From Acinetobacter sp. YWS30-1 (GTDB lineage: Bacteria; Pseudomonadota; Gammaproteobacteria; Pseudomonadales; Moraxellaceae), in NCBI RefSeq assembly GCF_033558715.1, contig NZ_CP114606.1, forward strand, positions 1,798,001 to 1,862,000: 64,000 nt of DNA. The letters are read 5' to 3'. The notes beneath the pieces were generated by a model that was not told the DNA's origin, did not search any database, and saw only the letters and a program-made list of their open reading frames with translations. The position numbers and the translations under genes were made by a program. Each line of letters starts with the position of its first letter. The stretch's first letter is position 1. This document shows positions 55,815 through 64,000 of this stretch, piece by piece.

Positions 55815-56593
55815 GCTTTACTTCCTTTTTTCACTTTGCTTTTCTTTAATACTTCAGCTGCCAGATTTAAGTAAGCAACTGCACCCTTTGAACTTTTTTC
55901 AAAATAAATCACCGGTAGACCATGTGCCGGCGCTTCAGCTAGACGGATATTACGTGGAATCACGGTTTCATAAAGTTTTTTACCAAAATATTGCTCTAAC
56001 TCTTCTGAAACATCACGGGTCAAGGCATTTCGTGCATCATACATAGTACGCAATACACCCACGATCTGCAGGTCTGGATTAAGTGCCTGCTGAATTCGAT
56101 CGATGGTTTGTGTCAGATCAGCCAGGCCTTCGAGAGCATAATATTCGCATTGCATCGGAATAATCACGCCATCCACTGCTGCCAGTGCATTCACGGTAAT
56201 CAAGCTTAAGCTTGGTGCACAATCAACAATGATATAGTCGAATGAGGATTCAATTTCCTGCAAAGCTTCACGCAAAATAAATTCACGGCCTTTTTGCTCA
56301 GCAATCGCCAGCTCCACACCAGCCAGGTCACGGTTTGCCCCTAAAACCTTGTATCCAACTTCAGCCTTGGTGATCGCAGTTTCAATCGGCACTTCACCCA
56401 GCAATACATCAGTCACTGAATACAGCAGGTCATTTTTCTGAATCCCCGACCCCATGGTCGCATTTCCCTGAGAATCCATATCCACAAGCAAAACGCGTTT
56501 TTTTAGCACAGCGAGAGATGCCGCCAAATTTACTGCGGTTGTGGTTTTACCGACACCACCTTTCTGGTTGGCAATCGCAATAATTTGTGCCAT
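55811..56593 (-). CDS. parA: Chromosome partitioning ATPase ParA
   Basis: 260 residues. The deviant Walker A is KGGVGKTTT (11-19), with VDMDSQGNAT and the Walker B region YIIVDCAPSLSL. With ParB it segregates chromosome origins. It lies 24 bp after rsmG, matching the rsmG-parA-parB order typical near the origin in related bacteria, although mnmG is not within this window. Confidence 0.97.
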   Translation of the reverse strand: MAQIIAIANQKGGVGKTTTAVNLAASLAVLKKRVLLVDMDSQGNATMGSGIQKNDLLYSVTDVLLGEVPIETAITKAEVGYKVLGANRDLAGVELAIAEQKGREFILREALQEIESSFDYIIVDCAPSLSLITVNALAAVDGVIIPMQCEYYALEGLADLTQTIDRIQQALNPDLQIVGVLRTMYDARNALTRDVSEELEQYFGKKLYETVIPRNIRLAEAPAHGLPVIYFEKSSKGAVAYLNLAAEVLKKSKVKKGSKA

Positions 56594-56617
56594 GTTGACC
56601 CCGATCCTTCAAAAATT

Positions 56618-57250
56618 TTAAATACGTTTTAATAGAAGTAAATGACGTTGTTCGTCCAAGCGCGGAACCTTCAGCTCAATAATCTGACAGCTAAATTCAT
56701 CTTTTAATGCTGCCACTTCCTCTTCAGGAATCAAACCTTTCATGGAAGCAATAATACTCTGCTCATGCATATACGGTTTAGACGCATTCACAAAATCTGT
56801 CAATGAAGCAAATGCACGACTGGTAATCACATCAAACTGACCCAGCTCATTGATACTGTCTTCATTTTCCACACGGGTTTGTACTGCAATGACATTTTTT
56901 AATTTTAGGTCTGCAATAAACTGCTTCAGGAAACGAATTTTTTTACCATTTGAATCCAGTAGTACGCAATCACGCTCAGGCTGACATAAAGCAATGATCA
57001 TGCCCGGCATACCACCACCAGTCCCGATGTCGAGCAAACGACCTGCAGGCAAATCCTTCAAAATACTCAGACTATCAAGCAGATGCTTAACCAGCATTTC
57101 TTTAGGATCACGGATTGCAGTCAAATTGTATGCTTTATTCCACAGTACCAAAGCGTCTTGGTACTTGAGTAATAAATTTAAAGCTTCATCCGACAGCTCT
57201 AAACCTAAAGCCTGGCTACCCTGCTTTAGTTCTTGAAAAAACGTGTGCAT
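56618..57250 (-). CDS. rsmG: 16S rRNA (guanine527-N7)-methyltransferase
   Basis: 210 residues from the ATG at 57250; a TTG two codons upstream is unlikely. It methylates G527 of 16S rRNA with S-adenosylmethionine. The binding motif LLDIGTGGGMPGMIIA and ITSRAFASL are intact. Loss gives low-level streptomycin resistance in other bacteria (established). It is upstream of parA and 85 bp downstream of murU. Confidence 0.96.
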   Translation of the reverse strand: MHTFFQELKQGSQALGLELSDEALNLLLKYQDALVLWNKAYNLTAIRDPKEMLVKHLLDSLSILKDLPAGRLLDIGTGGGMPGMIIALCQPERDCVLLDSNGKKIRFLKQFIADLKLKNVIAVQTRVENEDSINELGQFDVITSRAFASLTDFVNASKPYMHEQSIIASMKGLIPEEEVAALKDEFSCQIIELKVPRLDEQRHLLLLKRI

Positions 57251-57335
57251 AAACAATCAACGCTCGAAAAAGTTAAGTGGAAGTATACCGTTTTCTCTAT
57301 ATTGGCACAGTAGGGAGTGCTTAGTGAATATTCAC

Positions 57336-58025
57336 TTAAGCAGACTTCCCTTCACGGATCATTAAATCCAGTGCATTCAAACGCTCAGGCGTTCCTACAT
57401 CTACCCAAATGCCTGTCAATTTAGAGGCAGCAATCTTATTTTCCAGCATTGCTGCTTTTAATAATGGTGCCAAAGGACGTTTTCCAGCCTCTAAGCCTGC
57501 AAACATTTTCGGGTGAATTACTGAAACACCGCTAAAAGTCAGGTTTTCACCCGCCACCTGCTGATCAAAGGTATAAGCCTTGCCGTCTGCAAGTGTGAAA
57601 TCACCGTTAGGGTGCTGCTCCGGGTTTTGTACTAATACCAGATGTGCCAGATTTTCACCCAGCTCAACATTCAATAAAGGTGCAAAGTCCATGGTTGTCC
57701 AGACATCACCATTGACCAGAATGAAAGGCTCATCGCCAAGGAGTGGTAAAGCATTAATAATGCCACCGGCTGTTTCCAGCCCTTCCCCTTCATGTGACCA
57801 TAAAATCTTGATACCGAACTGTGAACCGTCACCCAACGCCTGAGCCAGTTTTTCACCTAACCAAGCCGTATTAATGACAACTTCATTCACGCCCATCGCA
57901 GCCAGTTTTTCAATATGCCAGACAATTAATGGTTTGCTACCTACTTCAAGCAAAGGTTTTGGCGTATGCAAAGTCAAAGGACGCATGCGGTTGCCCAAGC
58001 CAGCCGCGAGAATCATCGCTTTCAT
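57336..58025 (-). CDS. murU: N-acetylmuramate alpha-1-phosphate uridylyltransferase
   Basis: 229 residues. The nucleotidyltransferase signature LAAGLGNRMRPLTLHTPKPL and the metal Asp in VNGDVWTT are present. It makes UDP-MurNAc from MurNAc-1-phosphate, a peptidoglycan-recycling bypass that avoids MurA and gives intrinsic fosfomycin tolerance in Pseudomonas and Acinetobacter relatives (established). It directly abuts amgK with no gap. Confidence 0.94.
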   Translation of the reverse strand: MKAMILAAGLGNRMRPLTLHTPKPLLEVGSKPLIVWHIEKLAAMGVNEVVINTAWLGEKLAQALGDGSQFGIKILWSHEGEGLETAGGIINALPLLGDEPFILVNGDVWTTMDFAPLLNVELGENLAHLVLVQNPEQHPNGDFTLADGKAYTFDQQVAGENLTFSGVSVIHPKMFAGLEAGKRPLAPLLKAAMLENKIAASKLTGIWVDVGTPERLNALDLMIREGKSA

Positions 58026-59039
58026 TTAAGCAGCTACCTCGTATGAACCATATTTTGCTTCAAAAGCTGGCATCACTTTTTCATGAATGAACTGCATAAA
58101 TGGCTGTAACTCTGGATAATCTTTGGTTTCTTCCAGCAGATACCACATCACACGTGGCAGGTCTTTTAGATAGCCAGATTTACCATCTCGCTCAAACAAG
58201 CGGACAAAAATACCTAAAATCTTGATATGGCGCTGAATGGCCATCATATCCGCATCTTTTTTGAACTGTTCGAAATCACGGTCCTGTTTTGCCGCTGCTG
58301 GTAACAGGTCATAGAACACTTTAAACCAGCGATACACCCGATCTGCATTCCACTGCACATAGGCATCACGGGTAATCGAAATCAGGTCATAGGTATCAGC
58401 ACCGATTACTGCATCCTGAAAATCAATCACACCCAGTTCGGTTTCATTTTCGATTTTCATCAGGTTACGGCTATGGAAATCACGATGCACAATGACTTGT
58501 GGTTGTGCCAAAGCAGCATTCGCCAGTATCGCAAATGTGCGCTTGATCAGAGCGGACTCTGATTCTGTTGGCTGAATTTTTAGAGCAGGCAGCATCCAGT
58601 CAGTCAGCAGCTCCATTTCAGAAATCAGCTTCTCATAAGAATAAGCAGGAAACTGACCTTCTCCAGGAATGGACTGCAGCTGAATCAGCTGTTTAAAACT
58701 TTGCTCATAATAGGCATCAACTGTCTGATCATTTAGCAGATTTGATAACAGCACATCACCAAAATCTTCGAGCAGCAAAAAGCCATTTTCCAGGTCTTTG
58801 GCCACAATGTGTGGAACACGTACGCCATGGGCATCAAAAAATTCATCAATCGTCACAAAAGGCACACAATCTTCTTTTTCTGGTGGTGCATCCATGAGCA
58901 TAAATGTTTTATTATTCAGTTTGATTCGTGCATAACGACGAAAACTTGCATCGCCTGCTAAAAAATGTGTTTCAAATTGATCTGAACCGAGTACAGAAGC
59001 AATCCAAGATTGTATCAATTGTTCGCGTTGAGTATTCAT
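58026..59039 (-). CDS. amgK: Anomeric MurNAc/GlcNAc kinase AmgK
   Basis: 337 residues from the ATG at 59039; an in-frame TTG two codons earlier is unlikely. It has an aminoglycoside-phosphotransferase fold with the catalytic loop VIVHRDFHSRNLM and metal segment VIDFQDAVIGADTYDL. It phosphorylates MurNAc at C1 and feeds MurU. It is divergent from lptD (113 bp apart), as in Pseudomonas. Confidence 0.94.
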   Translation of the reverse strand: MNTQREQLIQSWIASVLGSDQFETHFLAGDASFRRYARIKLNNKTFMLMDAPPEKEDCVPFVTIDEFFDAHGVRVPHIVAKDLENGFLLLEDFGDVLLSNLLNDQTVDAYYEQSFKQLIQLQSIPGEGQFPAYSYEKLISEMELLTDWMLPALKIQPTESESALIKRTFAILANAALAQPQVIVHRDFHSRNLMKIENETELGVIDFQDAVIGADTYDLISITRDAYVQWNADRVYRWFKVFYDLLPAAAKQDRDFEQFKKDADMMAIQRHIKILGIFVRLFERDGKSGYLKDLPRVMWYLLEETKDYPELQPFMQFIHEKVMPAFEAKYGSYEVAA

Positions 59040-59151
59040 TTGCAATAAATTCTAGTACAGGCTGAGTTTTTAAAGTGCTAAGTGTAGCTACTTATCAACT
59101 TTTTCTCTATGATGCGACAATAATTAATTGCGATAAAAGCATGATTGGTTA

Positions 59152-61632
59152 ATGAGACAAATGAAGCATCACTTTAAAATAAACCCTCTAGCGACTGCGA
59201 TCTTAACCCTTTTATGTAGTAGCTCGGTCTCAAGCTATGCTGCATCAAATGACTCATCCAATGTAAATGCGGAACAACTCAAACAGCGCATTAATGAGAC
59301 CTATCCCGGTGAAGCATTCTTCTCACAATATTATGTGGATAAATCTTCACCAGAAGCACAGCAGCGTCAAGGTAAATATCTCAGTTCAGCCTATTGTGAA
59401 GGTGCCTGGGTCACTCCTATTGCACCTGATGCACCGACGATTGACCCTGAACAGGCAACTTCAACCATTACTGCAGACTATGGTCATTATAATCCGGCCG
59501 GTGATTCCTACTTAGAAGGCAATGTGGTCATTGATCAGGAAGGTCGCCAGATTCGTGCGGAACGCGTGACGATTGATCAGACTCAAACTTATGCTAAGGC
59601 AGAAGGTCAAGTCCAATTGGCTCAAGGTGGCTTGATTTCGCAAAGCGATGATATCAATTACAACCTGAAAACCCAGCAAGGTGACTTAAACAACAGTTTC
59701 TTCATTGCCGAAGAACAGCATGCGCATGGTCGTGCTGAAAAGATTGCCAAAACCTCTGACGATACGCTTGAACTGGAAAATGCCACCTATTCCACCTGTC
59801 CACCTGAACAGAAACCGACCTGGAAAATTCAGGCAGATCAAATCAAGCTGAATCAGGAAACCGGTCGCGGTGAAACCCGTAATACCAAGCTCTATGTGAA
59901 AGATGTTCCGGTACTCGCTGTTCCTTATTTTAACTTCCCAATCGATGATCGCCGTACCACTGGGATTCTGACGCCAACTTTCGGATTTACCAATGATGGC
60001 GGCCTGGAATTAGGTGTGCCGGTTTATCTCAATTTGGCACCACAATATGATGCGACCATTACGCCACGTTATATTAGTGACCGTGGTGCGATGCTGGATG
60101 GCGAGTTTCGTTATCTAACAGAAAACTATGGTGAAGGCCGGATTTGGGGTGGCTACCTGCCATCTGATGAAAGTTATAGCAATAAAGACCGTAAAGACCT
60201 GCACTTCCTGCATAACTGGCAAATCAACGATCAGTTCTTAACAAATCTTGAATATAATTACGCATCAGACAAGGACTTTTTTGCCGATCTGGATAATAAC
60301 CCAGATTCAAAAACAGACCTGAACTTGCGCCGTGCTTGGGAAGTTAATTATAAAAATGGTATCCCCGGCTTAAAAGCTCAATTTAAAGTTGAAGATTTCC
60401 AGACGCTTGATCCTGCCGTTCTGGATGAAGACCGCCCTTATGCGCGTTTGCCGCAGCTTTTGGTGAATTATAAGACCGGTAACCCACTGGGTTTACAATA
60501 CGAATTTAATAACGATACAGCTTATTTCCAGAAAGACATCAGAAATATCGAAAATATTGATACCGGTGATGAAGCCATCTATCAACCAAGTGGTACACGC
60601 ATCTATAATGATTTCTCGGTACGCTATAATCACTTTACCCCTTGGTCATTCTTCATTCCTCAGGCAACATTACGCAATATCAATACTTTCTATGATCAAG
60701 ATACTATTGATCGTATTAATAATAATCAAACCAGCTCATCAAGTGAAAATCATTCTATCGTAGTGCCACAATTTACGCTGGACACCGGTTTAATTTTTGA
60801 AAAAGATGGTCGCTATTTACAGACCTTGACGCCTCGCCTGTTTTACGCTTATTCACCGTATGAAAATCAGCGCAATCAGCCAAACTTTGACTCTGTCGTA
60901 GCCTCAATTAATTATGACCAATTATTTAGTGCACGCCGCTTCTATGGTAATGACCGCTTAGAAGACAATAACTTCGCTTCTTTAGGTCTTAGTTACAGTT
61001 TATTTAATGAAGAAGGTTTAGAGCGATTACGCGCCAGTGTGGGACAAAGTTTCTTCTTTGAAGATCGCCGTGTCACATTAGATCGTGAAGCAGATAAATT
61101 TGACCGTGAAAGCCATACTGGTCCAGTTATTCAGCTTAGAAGTCAGTTAAACAAAAACGTGCATGTCAACCTAAATTCTAGCTGGATGTCGAATGGCTCC
61201 AATGCCCAGCGTGATGTACAGGTTTATTATACCGGCGATCAGGGCAATCTATATAACGTAGGCTATTTCTATCGTAAAGATATTCCAAACCGCCAGGAAA
61301 GTTATGATCAGGTGGTTGGTTCATTTATCCAGCCAATTGCCAATAACTGGCGTCTGGTCGGCCATGCGCAATTTGACCTGGATAATAGTGTCGCACGTGA
61401 ATATTTACTTGGCGTAAACTATGAGTCATGCTGTTGGGGAGTATCTGTCTATGGCCGCTCATACTACAATGACCTAGACGATATCAATGACCCAGATGTG
61501 AAAGCGAAACGTGCAGTAATGGCTGAAGTAACGCTTAAAGGTCTTGGCGGGTTGAGCAACAAGCTAACCTCATTACTAGAAAATCGTATTCTAGGTTTTA
61601 ACAATATCAATCAAACTTGGACAGAACGTTAA
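59152..61632 (+). CDS. lptD: LPS-assembly outer-membrane protein LptD
   Basis: 826 residues (ATG at 59152 or 59161). The signal peptide runs to about residue 31. The LptA-like jellyroll follows (residues about 100-230), then the C-terminal beta-barrel. The cysteines for the essential disulfides are visible: C82 in YCEGAW, one in YSTCPPEQ and the pair SCCWG. It inserts LPS into the outer leaflet with LptE. The stop overlaps surA (TAATG), so the two are coupled. Confidence 0.96.
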   Translation: MRQMKHHFKINPLATAILTLLCSSSVSSYAASNDSSNVNAEQLKQRINETYPGEAFFSQYYVDKSSPEAQQRQGKYLSSAYCEGAWVTPIAPDAPTIDPEQATSTITADYGHYNPAGDSYLEGNVVIDQEGRQIRAERVTIDQTQTYAKAEGQVQLAQGGLISQSDDINYNLKTQQGDLNNSFFIAEEQHAHGRAEKIAKTSDDTLELENATYSTCPPEQKPTWKIQADQIKLNQETGRGETRNTKLYVKDVPVLAVPYFNFPIDDRRTTGILTPTFGFTNDGGLELGVPVYLNLAPQYDATITPRYISDRGAMLDGEFRYLTENYGEGRIWGGYLPSDESYSNKDRKDLHFLHNWQINDQFLTNLEYNYASDKDFFADLDNNPDSKTDLNLRRAWEVNYKNGIPGLKAQFKVEDFQTLDPAVLDEDRPYARLPQLLVNYKTGNPLGLQYEFNNDTAYFQKDIRNIENIDTGDEAIYQPSGTRIYNDFSVRYNHFTPWSFFIPQATLRNINTFYDQDTIDRINNNQTSSSSENHSIVVPQFTLDTGLIFEKDGRYLQTLTPRLFYAYSPYENQRNQPNFDSVVASINYDQLFSARRFYGNDRLEDNNFASLGLSYSLFNEEGLERLRASVGQSFFFEDRRVTLDREADKFDRESHTGPVIQLRSQLNKNVHVNLNSSWMSNGSNAQRDVQVYYTGDQGNLYNVGYFYRKDIPNRQESYDQVVGSFIQPIANNWRLVGHAQFDLDNSVAREYLLGVNYESCCWGVSVYGRSYYNDLDDINDPDVKAKRAVMAEVTLKGLGGLSNKLTSLLENRILGFNNINQTWTER

Positions 61633-62939
61633 TGAAGACAAAACAGTTAAAACAAATTTTTAAAGCGACCGCACTTGCGCTATGTCTTTCTTCAGCGATG
61701 ACGACTTTTGCTGTTGCCCAACCTAAAGATGAAGTTGTAGCTGTTGTCGACAATAGCGCTATTCTGCGTAGTGATCTGGCACAAAGCGTTGCTGAAATTT
61801 CTCACCAGTTACAAAAGCAAAACAAGCCTGTTCCACCGCAACCTTATCTTGAACAACAAGCACTTGAACAGCTAATTGTACGTCAGGCTCAACTGGAACA
61901 GGTCAAACGCTACAATATCCGTCCAGATGAAAAATCTTTAAATGAAGCAGTGCTTAAAGTAGCACGTGAGTCAGGCTCTCCTAGCTTGGAAGCTTTCCAG
62001 CAAAAACTAGATGCTATCGCGCCGAATACGTATGCCTCTTTACGTAACCGTATTGCTGAAGATCTGGCACTTAGCCGTTTACGCCAGCAAGCAGTAAATT
62101 CACGTATCCAGATCAGTGATCAGGATGTGAAAAACTTCCTGAATACACCGCAAGGTCAAGCTCTGTTAGGCAGCCAGGTACATGTTCTGCATTTACGTAT
62201 AACCGGAGAAAATGCTCAACAGATTGCTGCGCAAGTAAGAAATGATTTAAGCAGCAGCAATGATATTCAGGCGATCAGCAAAAAATATTCAACTGGCGAT
62301 ATTAAAGTAGATGCGTCTGATATGGGCGTGCGAAATTTATCAGAAATCCCAGGCGAACTCGCTGCACGTGTTTCTACTTTGCAAGCGGGTCAAACATCTG
62401 AACTGATTCCTGCGGCAGATGGCGTGCATGTCCTGAAACTTTTAGAGCGTAAAGGTGGTGAGCAGAAAGCATTGGTTCCTCAGTACCAGACCCGTCATAT
62501 TCTGATTCAAACATCAGAAGTGGTTAGCCCAGAAAATGCTAAACAGATGATTGATAGCTTATATACGCGTCTTAAGCAAGGTGAAGATTTTGCAGTATTG
62601 GCGTCTACTTTCTCTAATGACACAGGTTCAGCGCGTGATGGCGGAAGTTTAGGCTGGGTCAGCCCAGGTGTCATGGTACCTGAATTTGAACAGCGTATGA
62701 AAAGTACGCCAGTAGGTCAAATTAGTGAACCGTTCCAGTCACAATTTGGCTGGCATATCCTGCAAGTGACCGATACACGTCAACAGGATATGACTCAGGA
62801 ATATCAGGAACGTATGGCACGCCAGATCCTGGGTGAACGCCAGTTTGATGCTGAGCTAGATAGCTGGTTACGTGAAACCCGTAGCAATGCCTATGTAGAA
62901 ATCAAAGATCCTCAGCTAGATCCTAAACGCGCTCGTTAA
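61632..62939 (+). CDS. surA: Periplasmic chaperone/peptidyl-prolyl isomerase SurA
   Basis: 435 residues from the ATG at 61632, overlapping the lptD stop. The signal peptide ends near TTFAVAQP. The N-terminal chaperone domain is followed by two parvulin domains; the second (QYQTRHILIQT through SQFGWHILQVTD) is complete, while the first is more divergent. It escorts outer-membrane proteins, including LptD, to the Bam complex. The lptD-surA order is conserved. Confidence 0.95.
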   Translation: MKTKQLKQIFKATALALCLSSAMTTFAVAQPKDEVVAVVDNSAILRSDLAQSVAEISHQLQKQNKPVPPQPYLEQQALEQLIVRQAQLEQVKRYNIRPDEKSLNEAVLKVARESGSPSLEAFQQKLDAIAPNTYASLRNRIAEDLALSRLRQQAVNSRIQISDQDVKNFLNTPQGQALLGSQVHVLHLRITGENAQQIAAQVRNDLSSSNDIQAISKKYSTGDIKVDASDMGVRNLSEIPGELAARVSTLQAGQTSELIPAADGVHVLKLLERKGGEQKALVPQYQTRHILIQTSEVVSPENAKQMIDSLYTRLKQGEDFAVLASTFSNDTGSARDGGSLGWVSPGVMVPEFEQRMKSTPVGQISEPFQSQFGWHILQVTDTRQQDMTQEYQERMARQILGERQFDAELDSWLRETRSNAYVEIKDPQLDPKRAR

Positions 62940-62954
62940 TTTAAGAAAAGAAAG

Positions 62955-62976
62955 CCAGCATAATGCTGGTTTTTTA
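62955..62976 (+). terminator. Terminator of lptD-surA
   Basis: Stem CCAGCA/TGCTGG with loop TAA and seven T residues, 15 bp after the surA stop. Confidence 0.85.
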
Positions 62977-63000
62977 ATGGCTCAATTCTTTAAGCAATAA

Positions 63001-63027
63001 AAAAGCCTCTTATTAAGAGGCTTTTTT
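63001..63027 (-). terminator. Terminator of hfq
   Basis: A 7-bp stem GCCTCTT/AAGAGGC with loop ATT, A- and T-runs on either side, 14 bp after the hfq stop. It can act in both directions. Confidence 0.85.
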
Positions 63028-63040
63028 ATTTCAGATCCGA

Positions 63041-63562
63041 TTAACGATTGTTTTCGTCGTCAGAAGAATCTTCAAATTTTGAATCGTTATCAAAACCAGC
63101 GCCTTGACCACCGAAACCAGCGCCTTGACCACCAAAGCCAGCACCTTGACCACCGAAGCCGCCTTGACCGCCGAAGCCACCTTGACTACCGAAGCCACCT
63201 TGACCGCCGAAGCCTTGACCACCGAAGCCAGCGCCTTGACCGCCGAAGCCACCTTGACCACCGAAGCCACCAGCAGCGCCTTGACCACCGAAGCCACCCG
63301 CGCCACCTTGACCACCGAAGCCCGCACCTTGTGAACCAGCAGGAGCACCAGCTGGACGAGGGTTACGTGCAGGTACTACTGTAGAAATCGCATGTTTGTA
63401 AACCATTTGGCTTACTGTATTTTTTAATAATACAACGTATTGGTCAAAAGACTCGATGTGACCTTGTAATTTGATACCGTTTACCAGGAAGATAGAAACT
63501 GGAATACGTTCCTTACGGAGAGAATTCAAGAATGGATCTTGTAAAGTTTGACCTTTAGACAT
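63041..63562 (-). CDS. hfq: RNA chaperone Hfq with long glycine-rich tail
   Basis: 173 residues against about 100 in E. coli. Residues 1-66 are the complete Sm core ([20 protein letters not shown], then YKHAIS), which forms the hexameric ring that joins sRNAs to mRNAs. Residues about 80-157 consist of some eleven FGGQG-type units (one is FGSQG), and a short acidic tail ([14 protein letters not shown]) ends it. A glycine-rich tail is known in Acinetobacter (established). Upstream of hfq lies miaA, in the conserved miaA-hfq order. Confidence 0.96.
   Translation of the reverse strand: MSKGQTLQDPFLNSLRKERIPVSIFLVNGIKLQGHIESFDQYVVLLKNTVSQMVYKHAISTVVPARNPRPAGAPAGSQGAGFGGQGGAGGFGGQGAAGGFGGQGGFGGQGAGFGGQGFGGQGGFGSQGGFGGQGGFGGQGAGFGGQGAGFGGQGAGFDNDSKFEDSSDDENNR
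63092..63319 (-). repeat. Tandem glycine-rich repeat inside hfq
   Basis: DNA repeats of roughly 15-27 bp coding for FGGQG separated by short G, AG or GAGG spacers. They create open frames on other strands that are artefacts. The number of units is likely to vary between strains by slippage. Confidence 0.85.
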
Positions 63563-63653
63563 GTTATAACTCCAAAAATTTAAAAATCAGCGCAAAAAAC
63601 TATCTCTATTTTTCAATTAAAAATTATAAAAAAGATAGTACTCAAATTTTGCT

Positions 63654-64000
63654 TTATCCGTAACAGTTTCGCAAGTCTTCTTGGGCCTGCTCGAGCGTAA
63701 AATATGTTGTAAATTTATGCTTTTCTTGCAAAGATCTCAACCAGGTATATTGACGTTTGGCAAGTTGTCGTGTCGCAAATAAAGCCTTATCCTCCATTTC
63801 CCGTTGTTTTTCATGACTTAGGTCACCTTTTTTTAAGAATTCTATGGCTTGGCGGTAACCTACTGAACGCATTGAGGGTAAATTTTCGTCAAAATCGTAT
63901 TTTCCCATTAATCCTTTAACTTCATTTAAAAATCCGTTTTTCCACATAATTTCAAGACGTTTTTCAATACGTTTGTGCAATTCTAACCGATCGGGCATTA
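63654..64000 (-). CDS. miaA: tRNA dimethylallyltransferase, C-terminal part (5' end outside window)
   Basis: About 115 C-terminal residues; the frame is still open at the right edge, so the true start lies beyond 64000. The segments [13 protein letters not shown] and [15 protein letters not shown] are MiaA signatures. MiaA adds a dimethylallyl group to A37 of tRNAs reading U-starting codons. It lies upstream of hfq, 91 bp away. Confidence 0.93.
   Translation of the reverse strand, partial: MPDRLELHKRIEKRLEIMWKNGFLNEVKGLMGKYDFDENLPSMRSVGYRQAIEFLKKGDLSHEKQREMEDKALFATRQLAKRQYTWLRSLQEKHKFTTYFTLEQAQEDLRNCYG

Noticed and set aside
63092..63319. CRISPR-like array
   Set aside because: The repeats have no unique spacers of constant length and code for protein.
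63031..63384. Long open frames on both strands overlapping hfq
   Set aside because: They are by-products of the tandem FGGQG repeats; the hfq frame has the Sm domain and a normal start.

Overview
The window looks like chromosomal core DNA of an Acinetobacter species. It is moderately AT-rich. The aceI-like efflux gene lies divergent from its LysR regulator gene, Hfq carries the long glycine-rich tail known from this genus, and almost everything else has a clear gammaproteobacterial (Moraxellaceae) counterpart. I see no rRNA, tRNA, prophage, IS element or CRISPR array. Both edges cut genes: an iron-type alcohol dehydrogenase on the left and miaA on the right.

Left part (1-17 kb). An alcohol dehydrogenase tail and a hot-dog thioesterase face dnaX. 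They are followed by an NlpE-like lipoprotein, a serine beta-lactamase-fold hydrolase, and a three-gene acyl-CoA set: a MaoC-type dehydratase, a high-molecular-weight FabG, and a divergent thiolase with a Lys/Thr/Ser-rich N-terminal extension. Next come the aceI/aceR-like pair, transaldolase, three small-molecule transporters (LeuE-, BenE- and SMR-type), an esterase lipoprotein and two universal stress proteins.

Middle part (17-44 kb). Here are pepN, two hypothetical proteins (one with zinc ribbons at both ends), thiM, a TerC-CBS-CorC membrane protein, MarR, SRAP, aldehyde dehydrogenase, glcB, zapE, an AraC regulator divergent from a Baeyer-Villiger-type flavin monooxygenase, a LysO-type exporter, pyrF, lapA-ihfB, rpsA, cmk, a SRPBCC protein, tadA, an enoyl-CoA hydratase-family hydrolase, ung and queD. 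Several AT-rich gaps of 0.36-0.96 kb are the least explained DNA in the window.

Right part (44.7-64 kb). A nearly unbroken minus-strand block carries cell-envelope and chromosome-maintenance genes. In transcription order these are amgK-murU, rsmG, parA-parB, exbB-exbD, msbA-lpxK-kdsB, holB, a PilZ protein, tatD, a TetR regulator, and the type II secretion pseudopilins gspH-I-J-K. Divergent from amgK are lptD-surA (outer-membrane biogenesis), followed by hfq and miaA. Peptidoglycan recycling, LPS synthesis and transport, and outer-membrane assembly are thus linked.

The most unusual signals are: an apparent in-frame insertion of about 183 bp, rich in hairpins, inside the leader-peptide part of gspI; a double-hairpin intergenic repeat present twice in opposite orientations with compensatory stem changes; a perfect 16-bp palindrome upstream of a universal stress gene; a monooxygenase gene without a convincing standard start codon; and a perfect extended -10 box inside the loop of the transaldolase terminator, upstream of leuE.
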